Part shown: positions 43,275 to 52,301 of the stretch, in pieces
How positions within the stretch are numbered: position 1 is the first letter of the stretch
Layout: the number at the start of each line of letters is the position of its first letter
NCBI GenBank assembly: GCA_047722935.1
Contig: JBDNZS010000008.1
Coordinates: forward strand, 7,082-71,081
Source of the DNA: Ethanoligenens sp047722935
GTDB taxonomy: Bacteria > Bacillota > Clostridia > Oscillospirales > Ethanoligenentaceae
Reading direction: 5' to 3'
DNA length: 64,000 nt
The notes under the pieces: model-generated
Told to the model about the DNA's origin: nothing
The model's input: only the letters and a program-made list of their open reading frames with translations
Database searches by the model: none
Translations under genes and position numbers: made by a program

Positions 43275-43480
43275 TGGGTGTAGCCCGCGTTTGCATGCAG
43301 ATAAAGCGATGCAAATCGACCGTGCACAGCCTGTAAGCAGGGGTGCATCGTTCGCATAACCCTTTTCCGTAACGCATATATTGGCGGTAAAAGGACATCC
43401 CCCCAACCGGAGGGATGCAGATGTGACATGGTGCAAACTGGAGAAGGTTTGCGCTTCTGTAGGGAAAGGGTGTACAAAAC

Positions 43481-43879
43481 ATGCGGATCATTATGGGAAA
43501 AGTGCATCAAGACCGGGCGGTGCATCCGAGGCAAGTCACAGCGCCGGGTCGGGCGCACCGTGCCAGCCCAGCAAAACCGGCGCAGCATAGCAAGAAGCAG
43601 CGATCGGGCAACGCGGTGTTTGTGCTGCTGGGGGCGGCATTTATTGCCACAATCGCCGCGGGTGTGCACGAGGGGATGATTGCCCGTTTGAGCGGGACGA
43701 CACAGAAAGCGGCGGTACTCAGCGCGCAGATGTCATATCCACATGGCGGGCAGACTGTCGCCGCGCGTGAAATGAATAAGTTACAAGGAATCTTTACTGG
43801 AACCGCACAGCAAAAGAGCCAATCGGCGGCCTCCGAAAGCAAACAGGTGGAAAAGAAAGAGACTGCATCCGGCAAATAA
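43481..43879 (+). CDS. Single-pass membrane protein of unknown function
   Basis: The 132-aa product has a basic, His/Pro-rich N-terminus of about 45 residues, one membrane helix (about NAVFVLLGAAFIATIAAGV) and a Ser/Lys/Gln-rich tail ending ESKQVEKKETASGK. It lies where spoIIP is found in many spore formers, and its layout recalls the N-terminus of SpoIIP, but no amidase domain is present. It could be a truncated relic or an unrelated protein. ATG follows AAAGGGTG at a rather long distance. Confidence 0.55.
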   Translation: MRIIMGKVHQDRAVHPRQVTAPGRAHRASPAKPAQHSKKQRSGNAVFVLLGAAFIATIAAGVHEGMIARLSGTTQKAAVLSAQMSYPHGGQTVAAREMNKLQGIFTGTAQQKSQSAASESKQVEKKETASGK

Positions 43880-43949
43880 CGCAAACAGCGGCGTCTTTTG
43901 CTCTCGGTTGCAGGCGTAATGACAGGAAGTAGCATACAGGGGATATCGA

Positions 43950-44390
43950 ATGAAACGTCCGTTTTGGAAACCGAATGACCGCATTGTGCAGGCACCACCG
44001 CGCCCACGCGCAGTGCGGATACTCACAGGTCTTTTTTTGGCGGTGGTGGCCGCGTCATTCATCACGGCGGTTGGCGTAGTAGATTACCAATCACGCGTGG
44101 TCGGCTGGAACCAGCATCAGCAGGAGTTTGGCATTTTGCTAACAAAAGATGACATAAAGATTACCCTGTTGGGTATGAAGGGCACATTTGCGCTTCAGCC
44201 GGTTTACCAATCTGTGGCCTATGCGCGGAAATATCAGCAGGGCGTCGACACAATAAAACCTGCGTCGGCATGGCTGGCACAGGCGGTGGGGAGAGTTGCA
44301 GTACAGGCGCAGGGCTGGAGAGTGCGGCGCGCGGTGCTGTTGCTCTGGGGCCACGCCGGGGATCTGCGTCCGCTTTTGGAAATGGAATAG
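43950..44390 (+). CDS. Membrane protein of unknown function
   Basis: The 146-aa product has a Pro/Arg-rich N-terminus, a membrane helix (about residues 23-44, ILTGLFLAVVAASFITAVGV), a probably extracytoplasmic middle part and a basic amphipathic C-terminus. It follows the previous unknown gene by 70 bp on the same strand, with GGGGATATCGA before the ATG. I do not recognise it. The position behind gpr suggests, without proving, a link to sporulation. Confidence 0.55.
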   Translation: MKRPFWKPNDRIVQAPPRPRAVRILTGLFLAVVAASFITAVGVVDYQSRVVGWNQHQQEFGILLTKDDIKITLLGMKGTFALQPVYQSVAYARKYQQGVDTIKPASAWLAQAVGRVAVQAQGWRVRRAVLLLWGHAGDLRPLLEME

Positions 44391-44412
44391 ACACACTGGG
44401 CATTTTGCAATA

Positions 44413-44458
44413 TGAAGAAGCAGCCGGATGATTTTTTGAAAGTCATCCGGCTGCTTTA
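44413..44458. terminator. Hairpin between convergent genes
   Basis: AGCAGCCGGATGA pairs exactly with TCATCCGGCTGCT around an 11-nt loop. T runs are weak on both sides, but its place between convergent genes supports a bidirectional terminator. Confidence 0.6.
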
Positions 44459-44474
44459 GAGAAAATGGGGTTGT

Positions 44475-45479
44475 TTATCCAATCTCCATATTGGCACAGG
44501 CGTTCAGTCCTGCATCGGCGGTGTTTCCCGCTTGTATCTCATAATATGCCTGCGCACCGATCATGGCGGCGTTGTCTCCACAGAGCTCCAGGGGCGGTAG
44601 ATACAATTTGCGCCCGCTCAGGGCGCAGTCGTCCTCGACACGTTTCCTAAGTGCGGTATTGGCTACCACGCCGCCTGCCAGCACCAGTGTGCGGCTGTCT
44701 GTATCATTTGCCGCGAGCAGGAATCCGTGTGCCAGCATGTCCACCACGGCGGCTTGAAAGGAAGCAGCGACGTCTTCCTTGCAGATTGTTTCGCCTTTTT
44801 GCGCGGCATTGTGTACATAATTGAGCACAGCGGTCTTCAAACCGGAAAAGCTGTAGTCATAGGGTGCGCCGTCCACATGGGGACGCGGGAAATGGATAGA
44901 CTTTGCGTTACCCGCCTTGGCCGCGCGGTCGATGGCGATACCGCCCGGATAAGGGAAGCCCAGTGCACGGGCAGCCTTGTCAAAGGCCTCTCCGGCGGCG
45001 TCGTCCCGCGTGCGGCCAAGCACAGTGAAATGGGTATAGTCCTCTGCCTGCACGATGTGGCTGTGTCCGCCGGATGCCACCAGACAAAGGAACGGCGGTT
45101 TCAGTTCGGGGTGGGCCAGATAATTGGCGGCGATATGCCCACGCAGATGATGCACGGGGATGAGTGGAAGACCGCGCGCCAGCGCCAATCCTTTGGCAAA
45201 GTTGACGCCCACCAGCAGTGCGCCAATCAGTCCAGGCGCATAGGTGACGGCCACAGCGTCGATGTCGTCTAACGTGCAGCTTGCGTCACTTAACGCCTGT
45301 GTGCAAAGCTGTGCAATCACCTCCACATGCTGGCGGGAGGCAATCTCCGGAACCACGCCGCCATAAAGGCGGTGGGTTTCAATTTGTGAAGCGATGACGT
45401 TGGACAGCGCCTGTCGGCCGTCCCGCACCACAGCGGCAGCGGTCTCATCACAGGAGGATTCAAAAGCAAGGATATTCAA
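44475..45479 (-). CDS. tsaD: tRNA N6-adenosine threonylcarbamoyltransferase
   Basis: TsaD transfers the threonylcarbamoyl group to A37 of ANN-decoding tRNAs, with TsaB and TsaE. The 334-aa protein starts MNILAFESSCDETAAAVV and has the metal-binding HHLRGHIAANY (about 108-118), LVASGGHSHIV and VLAGGVVANTALR with the nucleotide loop. rimI lies upstream on the same strand, as in many Firmicutes; tsaB and tsaE are not in this window. Confidence 0.96.
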   Translation of the reverse strand: MNILAFESSCDETAAAVVRDGRQALSNVIASQIETHRLYGGVVPEIASRQHVEVIAQLCTQALSDASCTLDDIDAVAVTYAPGLIGALLVGVNFAKGLALARGLPLIPVHHLRGHIAANYLAHPELKPPFLCLVASGGHSHIVQAEDYTHFTVLGRTRDDAAGEAFDKAARALGFPYPGGIAIDRAAKAGNAKSIHFPRPHVDGAPYDYSFSGLKTAVLNYVHNAAQKGETICKEDVAASFQAAVVDMLAHGFLLAANDTDSRTLVLAGGVVANTALRKRVEDDCALSGRKLYLPPLELCGDNAAMIGAQAYYEIQAGNTADAGLNACANMEIG

Positions 45480-45621
45480 ACGGATTCACCTTCGATCGGC
45501 ATCATATAAAAATAATGTTAGAACAACGCTCAGTGTGTTTTAAAGGGCAACTGTGCAAACGAGATGGGTTTAAGCGTAAACGGGTCTCCATGGCCCGGAT
45601 AAATTATCTAATGCCATCCTG

Positions 45622-46080
45622 TCATCCGTAGAATTTGGTCATGATATAAGCATCTTCCGGCGGGTGGGCATAATATTCTGGGCGGATGCCCATGGTGCGA
45701 AAACCGCAGGAATGGTACAAGGTGATGGCGGCGGCGTTGGAGACGCGCACCTCCAGTGAGAGGAACGACAGCCGTTTGTCGTGTGCAAACTTATCCAGCG
45801 CTGCAAGAAGTGCGCGTGCGACCCCCTGATGGCGCTGTGCGGGTGCGACGGCGATATTGTATAGATAGCCCTCGTCCAGCACCCACGACATACCCGCATA
45901 GCCCGCCAATGCACCGCCCTGTTCGGCTACGAGGAATCGGGCGGCAGGGTTTTGCAGTTCCTCCACAAATGCGTCCCGTGACCATGGGTCGCCGAAACAG
46001 ACGCGTTCCAGTGCGGTCACATCCGCCAGATGGTATTTGTCCATGGGCAGAATATCAAATGATACCACCTCGCCGCTCAT
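45622..46080 (-). CDS. rimI: Ribosomal protein S18-alanine N-acetyltransferase-like GNAT protein
   Basis: The 152-aa GNAT protein has the acetyl-CoA loop VAPAQRHQGVARALLAAL (about 78-95), LEVRVSNAAAITLYHSCGF and a C-terminal IMTKFYG. Sequence and its place next to tsaD match RimI, which acetylates S18 in E. coli. GNAT specificity is hard to infer, so the substrate is tentative. It overlaps the upstream phosphatase gene by 4 bp. Confidence 0.88.
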   Translation of the reverse strand: MSGEVVSFDILPMDKYHLADVTALERVCFGDPWSRDAFVEELQNPAARFLVAEQGGALAGYAGMSWVLDEGYLYNIAVAPAQRHQGVARALLAALDKFAHDKRLSFLSLEVRVSNAAAITLYHSCGFRTMGIRPEYYAHPPEDAYIMTKFYG

Positions 46081-46508
46081 GCGTCGAAATACTGCCCGAT
46101 GATGCCGCGCAGTGCCTCGAGGATTTCATCGCGGCAGGTGCGGTAAACGCGCAGATTCTGGCCGTAGGGGTCATCAATACCGCTGCCGAGAATATGTACT
46201 TTAGGCAAATATTCCGGTAGGACAGACTCAATGGAGGAATAATGGGAGCGAGTCATGACATACACATCGTCGGTATCTTCGAGAATTGCACGGGTGAGCG
46301 CCCGCGCACGGTGGTAGCGCAGGTCAATGCCGATCTCTTTAAGCGCGGTGATGGCGTGTGCCGAGGCGCGGTCGCCCTCCAGTCCGGCGATGCCCGCGCT
46401 GGAAGCGGCAGGCGGCAGGCCGCGCTCTTGGAGCATGTGGTTAAAGATAGCTTCTGCCATGGGGCTGCGGCAGAGGTTGCCGGTGCAGACGAATAAAACC
46501 TTTTTCAT
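46077..46508 (-). CDS. Low molecular weight protein-tyrosine phosphatase
   Basis: The 143-aa protein has the P-loop FVCTGNLCRSPMAEA (about residues 6-20; nucleophile Cys and Arg) and the general-acid Asp in IDDPYGQ (about 115). In Firmicutes such enzymes act on phosphotyrosine or on McsB-type phosphoarginine; the two cannot be told apart here. It overlaps rimI by 4 bp (ATGA) and follows polA by about 40 bp. Confidence 0.92.
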   Translation of the reverse strand: MKKVLFVCTGNLCRSPMAEAIFNHMLQERGLPPAASSAGIAGLEGDRASAHAITALKEIGIDLRYHRARALTRAILEDTDDVYVMTRSHYSSIESVLPEYLPKVHILGSGIDDPYGQNLRVYRTCRDEILEALRGIIGQYFDA

Positions 46509-46549
46509 AAATATCCCCTCCCTATATCTGAAATAATGTGGACGACGTT

Positions 46550-49162
46550 TCAGCCTTTTGCGTCGTACCAGGTGCGGCCGGTGTGTACATCGGCTTCCAG
46601 TTTCACACGCAACTGCATGGCGCCTTCCATTTCTTCTTCCAGGATACGGCCAGCCTGCGCGGCCTCGGCCTCCGGTGCCTCCACGATGAGTTCATCGTGT
46701 ACCTGCAAAATCAGAACGGACTGTAGTTTTTCGTTTTCGAGCCGGTCACGCACGCGCACCATGGCGATTTTGATGATGTCGGCGGCGGTGCCCTGAATCG
46801 GGGTGTTCCGTGCCACGCGTTCACCGAACGCACGCATGTTGTGGTTGGAGGAAAGCAGCTCGGGCAGCATCCGACGCCGGCCGAACAGCGTTTCTACGTA
46901 ACCTTTTTCATGTGCCTCCCGAATGACCTTTTCCATGTAGTCCCGCACGCCGGAGAACTTTTGCAGATAGCCTTTGATATAGCTGTCCGCCTCCTTGACA
47001 CTGACGCCGATGTCCTGTGAGAGCGAAAATGCCCCGATGCCATAGACGATGCCAAAGTTGACGGCTTTGGCTCGCGAGCGCATGATCGGTGTAACATATT
47101 CCGGGGGCATCCCGAATACCTGCGAGGCTGTGATGGTGTGAATGTCCTCATGGCTGTTGAACGCCGAAATCATGGCGGTGTCATTGGCGATGTGCGCAAG
47201 AATGCGCAGTTCAATCTGCGAATAGTCCGCATCCACCAGCACCCAGCCGGGGCGCGCTACAAAAAAGCGGCGCAGTTCACGCCCTTCCTCGCTGCGTACG
47301 GGGATGTTTTGCAGATTTGGCTCGGTGGAACTGATGCGCCCGGTGCGGGTTTCCACTTGATTGAAACTCGAATGGATGCGCCCGTCCGGTGCGATGACTT
47401 TGAGCAGGCCGTCGGTATAGGTGGATTTAAGCTTGCTTAGCTTACGGAAGCCGAGCAGGATGTCGATGACCGGATGCGCGCCTTTTAGTTTGTCCAATAC
47501 ATCGGCATTGGTAGACCAGCCGGTTTTGGTCTTCTTCCCATGCGGAAGTCCCAGCTTGACAAACAGCGCTTCGCCAAGCTGTTTGGGCGAATTGAGATTG
47601 AACGAGTAACCTACCGCCTCAACGATCTCCTGTTCCATGGCGGCAAGCTTTTTGCCAAGCGTCTCGCCATAGGCGGCGATGCCAGCTTCATCCACCATGA
47701 ACCCGATGTGTTCCATCTGTGCCAGCACGCGGGCAAGCGGCAGTTCCACCTCATGGTAAAGGCGTTTCTGCCCGTTGTCCGCCAATTTTTGCAGGAGCAC
47801 CGGCGCGAGTGCCTGTACGGTCAGCGCAGTGGTGACGCAGGCAGCCAGTTCCTCCGGCGCGTTTTCCACCGTTGGGGGAAAAACGGTGTATTCCTCACAA
47901 AGCCGGGCGGGCAAATACGACGAAGCCAGCGGGTTGAGCAGGTAGGCCGCCAGCATGGTGTCGCCGACCTCCTCGTCCGCAATAGTGAAGCCCTGCCGCA
48001 TTCCGGCGGCATAGACCGGCTTGCTGTCGTGTGTGCGCTTGCCGAGGGCTCCGTCCGCAAAAAACGCGGACAGGAATGCATCGAATCCCGCAGTCTGTTC
48101 TTCCAACGCGCAGGCGATGCCGTCTGTCAGCGCAAACGCAATGCCGGTGATGTGTTCGTTCTCCGCAAACCGACACGCAAAATTCACCGGGCTTTCCGTG
48201 TGCAGACGGGCCAGCAGAGCCATGCCGTCGGGTGCGATGGCACAGCAGATCGTCTTCTGCGCGTCGGGTGCGCCAGCCTGCGCGGGCATATCGGCGGTCA
48301 CTCCCATTTTTTCCATCAGTTTGAACAGCTCCAGCTTTGCCATCAACAATGCCAGCGCGTGGCCGTCCCCTTTGGTATTGGCAAGGGCAGCGGGGTCGGT
48401 CTCCACCGGTGCGTCAGTGCGGATTTTCGCCAGCTTTTGGCTCATATACGCGCTGTCTTTGCCTGCCTGCAATTTGGCGCGCAACGCGGGGCGGATACCG
48501 GCGTCCTCCAGATGGGCGTAGATAGCATCCAGCGAGCCATAGGTCTGCATGAGTGAAAGCGCGGTTTTTTCACCTACACCCGCCACCCCGGGGATGTTGT
48601 CCGATGCGTCGCCCATCAGCGCCTTAACGTCGATCATCTGCGTTGGTGTGACACCGTATTGTTCCCGGATGGCGGCTTCGTCGTAGATCGTGGTCACCGG
48701 CTGTCCGGCCTTGGTGGCGGCGAGCCGCACGGTGGCGGTGGGGGCAACCAGTTGGAAGCTGTCACGGTCGCCGGTAAGCAGCACACAGGTGTCCCCGCGC
48801 TCGCCGCAGGCATGTGCCTCGGTACCCAGAATGTCATCCGCTTCAAAGCCTTCGGCTTCCAGAATGGGCAGCCCCATGTGCCGCAGAAGCTGTTTTAAGA
48901 CCGGCAGCTGAGCGGCCAGCTCTTCCGGCATTTTTTTACGTCCGGCTTTGTAGCCGTCATATGCCAGATGGCGGAATGTTGGAGCAGGCAAATCGAACGC
49001 CACAGCGACGACGTCGGGCTGGGTCTCTTCTTGTGCTTTGTTGAGAATATTCAAAAAACCGACGATGGCATTGGTATATTGCCCGTCCTTGGTGGAGAGC
49101 AGACGAATGCCGTAAAATGCGCGGTTGATAATGCTATTGCCGTCGAGTACGAGCAGTTTCAT
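46550..49162 (-). CDS. polA: DNA polymerase I
   Basis: PolA fills gaps and removes RNA primers. The 870-aa protein has the 5' nuclease domain (about 1-295; VLDGNSIINRAFYGI, GFEADDILG, MGDASDNIPGVAGVGEKTA), a 3'-5' exonuclease-like domain and the polymerase domain. The last shows motif A VDADYSQIELRILAHI, motif B RSRAKAVNFGIVYG and motif C QVHDELIVEAP. The exonuclease-like domain (about 315-480) lacks the DxE motif for metal binding, so proofreading is probably absent, as in Bacillus stearothermophilus PolA. The ATG at 49162 follows GGAGG; the longer frame overlaps ogg. Confidence 0.96.
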   Translation of the reverse strand: MKLLVLDGNSIINRAFYGIRLLSTKDGQYTNAIVGFLNILNKAQEETQPDVVAVAFDLPAPTFRHLAYDGYKAGRKKMPEELAAQLPVLKQLLRHMGLPILEAEGFEADDILGTEAHACGERGDTCVLLTGDRDSFQLVAPTATVRLAATKAGQPVTTIYDEAAIREQYGVTPTQMIDVKALMGDASDNIPGVAGVGEKTALSLMQTYGSLDAIYAHLEDAGIRPALRAKLQAGKDSAYMSQKLAKIRTDAPVETDPAALANTKGDGHALALLMAKLELFKLMEKMGVTADMPAQAGAPDAQKTICCAIAPDGMALLARLHTESPVNFACRFAENEHITGIAFALTDGIACALEEQTAGFDAFLSAFFADGALGKRTHDSKPVYAAGMRQGFTIADEEVGDTMLAAYLLNPLASSYLPARLCEEYTVFPPTVENAPEELAACVTTALTVQALAPVLLQKLADNGQKRLYHEVELPLARVLAQMEHIGFMVDEAGIAAYGETLGKKLAAMEQEIVEAVGYSFNLNSPKQLGEALFVKLGLPHGKKTKTGWSTNADVLDKLKGAHPVIDILLGFRKLSKLKSTYTDGLLKVIAPDGRIHSSFNQVETRTGRISSTEPNLQNIPVRSEEGRELRRFFVARPGWVLVDADYSQIELRILAHIANDTAMISAFNSHEDIHTITASQVFGMPPEYVTPIMRSRAKAVNFGIVYGIGAFSLSQDIGVSVKEADSYIKGYLQKFSGVRDYMEKVIREAHEKGYVETLFGRRRMLPELLSSNHNMRAFGERVARNTPIQGTAADIIKIAMVRVRDRLENEKLQSVLILQVHDELIVEAPEAEAAQAGRILEEEMEGAMQLRVKLEADVHTGRTWYDAKG

Positions 49163-49184
49163 ATGGAATTTCCTCCGGGCGCGG

Positions 49185-50021
49185 CTATTTTGATGGAGCG
49201 GCATGGCAGCGTTCGTAATGGAACAGGAACTGCTGTGCGATACCGCCGAGCGGGCGCAATGCTTCGGGAAAGCCGTTGGGATAATAAGCGGCAAGGATAC
49301 GCCGCACCCAAACATCCACCGGAAAGCAGTCGAGCCGCCCGCAGCCAAACAACAGAGCGCAGTCAGCCACCTTTGGCCCTACGCCGTGAATGGTCTGGAG
49401 GGCGGCACGCGCATCGTCCAGCGGCATGGCGGACAACTGCTCAAAACGCACTGTTCCGTCGGCCACTTTCCGCGCGGCATCCAGCACGTATTTGGCGCGG
49501 AATCCACAGCGCACGGGTGCGAGTTCCTCTACGGATAATCCCGCCAATGCTTCCGGCAAAGGGAATGTAAATCCCCCACCCGGAATCGGTGTGCCAAACG
49601 CGGTGCAAAGCCGGTCGATAATGCCTTTGATGCGCGGAATATTGTTGTTCTGCGAAAGAATGAAGGAGCAGAGTGTCTCCCAAGGTTCCTGCCGCAGCAG
49701 ACGCAGGCCGGGCGCGAATGCCACGGCGCGTGCGAGCGGGGTATCTTGCAAAAATGCCGTGCGGATGGAGGTGTAGTCCCGATCCAGATCAAAATAACGC
49801 CGCCAAAGCGTGTCCATTTCGTCGGGCGACGCGCCAATGAGCAGAAGGGCTTCCCCATCCTTTCGCAGACGAAGCCTGCGCCCGTGGGCAATCCCAGCCC
49901 AGACGCCGTCGGACTGTCTTTCCCAGCGAAAACACTGCCCGTTCTCAAACACCGCAGACGGGTCAAAATCCGGTGCGGAAATCAGAACGGTATGTTGTGC
50001 TGTGGTCGTGGTCGCTGTCAT
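49185..50021 (-). CDS. ogg: 8-oxoguanine DNA glycosylase/AP lyase
   Basis: The 278-aa protein matches the OGG1-like HhH-GPD family. It has an N-terminal domain with FENGQCFRWERQSDG, then SFILSQNNNIPRIKGII and the helix-hairpin-helix HGVGPKVADCALLF with the catalytic Lys. CFPVDVWVRRI contains the catalytic Asp. It removes 8-oxoguanine opposite C. The ATG at 50021 has CGGAG at 6 nt; a more distal start is less well placed. It lies 22 bp before polA, forming a repair-replication pair. Confidence 0.93.
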   Translation of the reverse strand: MTATTTTAQHTVLISAPDFDPSAVFENGQCFRWERQSDGVWAGIAHGRRLRLRKDGEALLLIGASPDEMDTLWRRYFDLDRDYTSIRTAFLQDTPLARAVAFAPGLRLLRQEPWETLCSFILSQNNNIPRIKGIIDRLCTAFGTPIPGGGFTFPLPEALAGLSVEELAPVRCGFRAKYVLDAARKVADGTVRFEQLSAMPLDDARAALQTIHGVGPKVADCALLFGCGRLDCFPVDVWVRRILAAYYPNGFPEALRPLGGIAQQFLFHYERCHAAPSK

Positions 50022-50119
50022 TGCATTCTCCGGTCCCATCCGTTTAGCATCCCTATACAAGGCATCCTGTTATTATGTGCTATTATACCATATTTTCCGC
50101 GTGAGCGCCCGCCGCTGTC

Positions 50120-50147
50120 AAAAAAGCCACCGGTTTTATCCGGTGGC
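50120..50147 (-). terminator. Terminator after the PilZ gene
   Basis: On the minus strand GCCACCGG pairs with CCGGTGGC around ATAAAA and is followed by TTTTTT. Confidence 0.9.
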
Positions 50148-50176
50148 CGTTCAATATGTAAAATTCGGGCTGAAAC

Positions 50177-50791
50177 TCAAAATGTCTGTTTGCGCCGCAA
50201 CTCAATCTGCTGGCCAAATACCCATCGGTGGATCTCGTTGGAATCTTTTTGGGAGATGTTGACGAAATGGCAGCCATAATGAAACCCATTGGGCGAAATT
50301 TCACGGCGGACGATCTCCGCAGTCAGCGGGATATCCCGCGGTGTTTCACGGAAAGCGAAAACAAAATTAAAACCAATATCGAACCGTTCTTTACAGGCAA
50401 TATAAATTCCTTCAGCGCTGACATTTAGGATGGTTACATGCAGCGGTTTTTCAAACGGGTGCTCACCGTCTGAATCGGCGTAAAATCGGAAAAGATACTC
50501 CAATTCTGTGTTGACGCGCGTATTATTGCGTTTTTGCCGGTTGGCAACGAGTTTGAGAGCGGTGAGCCGCACATGTGTTAACAGTGCGGTTTGGATGCGT
50601 CCATCATATACGCATTCGCCCATCGAAGCATTGTAAATGTGTATGCGCACATCCTGTCCATCATAGACCCAGCCGGTGGTGTCTTTGACAGTGGTGATCT
50701 CCATGACACCACTCTCGAAAGCACGCACAAATCCCTCTACAATTGGGTTTCTATCCGTATCGACAATGACGCATTTGTCAAATTCATGCAT
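50177..50791 (-). CDS. PilZ-domain protein (c-di-GMP binding)
   Basis: The 204-aa protein has an N-terminal YcgR-like part (about 1-85) and a PilZ domain (about 86-195) with both ligand motifs: RQKRNNTRVN (RxxxR type, about residue 85) and NVSAEGIYIA (D/NxSxxG type, about 123). Proteins of this layout bind cyclic di-GMP and adjust motility or envelope functions. An EAL-domain protein at 60479 supports c-di-GMP signalling in this organism. It follows the MFS gene on the same strand; no flagellar genes are nearby. Confidence 0.88.
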   Translation of the reverse strand: MHEFDKCVIVDTDRNPIVEGFVRAFESGVMEITTVKDTTGWVYDGQDVRIHIYNASMGECVYDGRIQTALLTHVRLTALKLVANRQKRNNTRVNTELEYLFRFYADSDGEHPFEKPLHVTILNVSAEGIYIACKERFDIGFNFVFAFRETPRDIPLTAEIVRREISPNGFHYGCHFVNISQKDSNEIHRWVFGQQIELRRKQTF

Positions 50792-50922
50792 AATTTAGAA
50801 CCGCCCTGTCTGAATAATCTGATGATACTCCATTATAAATAGAAACAGCAAAACCACTTTATTATATAGTATCGGATTGCACTGTGATTTGCAAGATGCA
50901 AATGAGAATTCCCAATCATTTT

Positions 50923-52149
50923 TTAATGATTGGATTGCAAAGAAACCGGCATCTTTCGTTTGCAGAAGAGGACAAGGAACAAATTCCCGAGCAGGATGCC
51001 CGCGGTAATCAAGAAGATGTGGGAAAAACCCAGGTGTGCCGAAACAAACGACCCGAGCAAAGGTCCCAGCACAAGGCCCAGGTAAGTCATGGCCTGGTTG
51101 TAACCAAAAACACGGCCAAAGATATCGGACCGCGACGTTTTTTTAAGCAACGTGGAAACGATAGGCATGATGCCGGCCTGTGAGACGCCGAACAGGAATC
51201 GCAGCCCCATCAGCTGCCACGCGTTTTGGACAAAAGCCATGGGGATAAACAGGATGCCGGAGAACAAAAGCGAAAAGAGCAGGATGCGCATATAACCGGT
51301 GCGGTCTGCAAGCCGCCCGATGAGAGAAGCGGTAAGCAGAATGCCGACCCCTGTCGCGGATATGACAATGCCGGAAAACAGGCTGATTTGTCCCGAAACG
51401 GTATGGCTTTGTTCAAACAGCTGACGGACGAAAAGGGAAACAATCGGTTCAATGGACTGGTTGGCGGTGTTGATGAGACAGGTGGTGACCATCAACATGA
51501 TGAAAAAGAACCGGCCGTCAATCGCCGCAAGCAACGGGCCTGGTTTGGAGTGGGTGACTACGGTGAGCGGACGGTCGGGCAGGTCGCCTTCTTTGATAAA
51601 AAGTGCCGCAATCAAAAAGGACACAAAAAGAGAAGCGGTGGTTACAAAAAAAGTGTTGCGGATATGGATGGTGGTGTCCAGATAGCCGCCGATGACCGGT
51701 CCCAGCAGTGTGCCTGCCATCATGCCGGTGGACAGGGTGGCCAGTGCCCAACCGGCTTTTTTGTCCGGTGTCACCCGCGCAATCAGCGCGTTGGCGGACG
51801 GATTGTAGCCGGAGACCAGCCCTTGCAGCAGTCGAAAAAGCAGCAACAGCCAGATAGAATGGACAAACGGATAGGCAAAATTGGACAGTGCCAGCCCCAT
51901 GCTGGTGCACATCATGACGGTCTTGCGCCCGTGGATGTCGGCCAAGCGCCCCCAAAGGGGGGACATCAGCGCAGCCGCGACAAACGTGATGGAAAACGCG
52001 GCGCCGGAAAGCAGCGAGACGGTACCGAGATCTTTCACACCCATCTGCTCAATATAAAACGGCATGAACGGCACCACGATATTGATGCCGCAGCTGGTGG
52101 TAAACGAGCCCAACCAGCAGACGACGAGATTTCTTTTCCAGAGTTCCAT
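50923..52149 (-). CDS. MFS drug/metabolite exporter
   Basis: The 408-aa protein has about 12 membrane segments. The cytoplasmic loop LWGRLADIHGRKTVMM matches MFS motif A of the drug:H+ antiporter families, and GYNPSANALIARVTP precedes the motif-C-like helix GPVIGGYLD. Substrate is unknown. The ATG at 52149 follows AGGAAG; the longer frame is not supported. A long hairpin lies in its 152-bp leader (52197-52232). The VOC gene upstream on the same strand may be co-transcribed, hinting at a shared detoxification role. Confidence 0.9.
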   Translation of the reverse strand: MELWKRNLVVCWLGSFTTSCGINIVVPFMPFYIEQMGVKDLGTVSLLSGAAFSITFVAAALMSPLWGRLADIHGRKTVMMCTSMGLALSNFAYPFVHSIWLLLLFRLLQGLVSGYNPSANALIARVTPDKKAGWALATLSTGMMAGTLLGPVIGGYLDTTIHIRNTFFVTTASLFVSFLIAALFIKEGDLPDRPLTVVTHSKPGPLLAAIDGRFFFIMLMVTTCLINTANQSIEPIVSLFVRQLFEQSHTVSGQISLFSGIVISATGVGILLTASLIGRLADRTGYMRILLFSLLFSGILFIPMAFVQNAWQLMGLRFLFGVSQAGIMPIVSTLLKKTSRSDIFGRVFGYNQAMTYLGLVLGPLLGSFVSAHLGFSHIFLITAGILLGNLFLVLFCKRKMPVSLQSNH

Positions 52150-52196
52150 GGTATTCTTCCTGTCTACAGTTTCAGCTAAAGGGCCGCCTGTTGCCA

Positions 52197-52232
52197 CAAG
52201 GCAAGAACCTGTGCACACACAGGTCCTTGCCT
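52197..52232 (-). promoter_or_regulatory. Long hairpin in the MFS leader
   Basis: AAGGCAAG, ACCTGTG and their complements CACAGGT and CCTTGCCTT form a nearly continuous 16-bp stem with a 4-nt loop between the VOC and MFS genes. No T run follows, so simple termination is unlikely; it may be a processing or regulatory structure. Confidence 0.45.
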
Positions 52233-52301
52233 TGTCAAACAAGCGCAGTTCCGTCGTCAGCCGCCCAAAGCAGGGACGCGGACCAGTCTGTTATCTACCG
52301 G

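Noticed and set aside
43481..43879. Annotation as SpoIIP
   Set aside because: Only the general N-terminal layout agrees; the amidase domain and its conserved motifs are absent, so the name is not justified.
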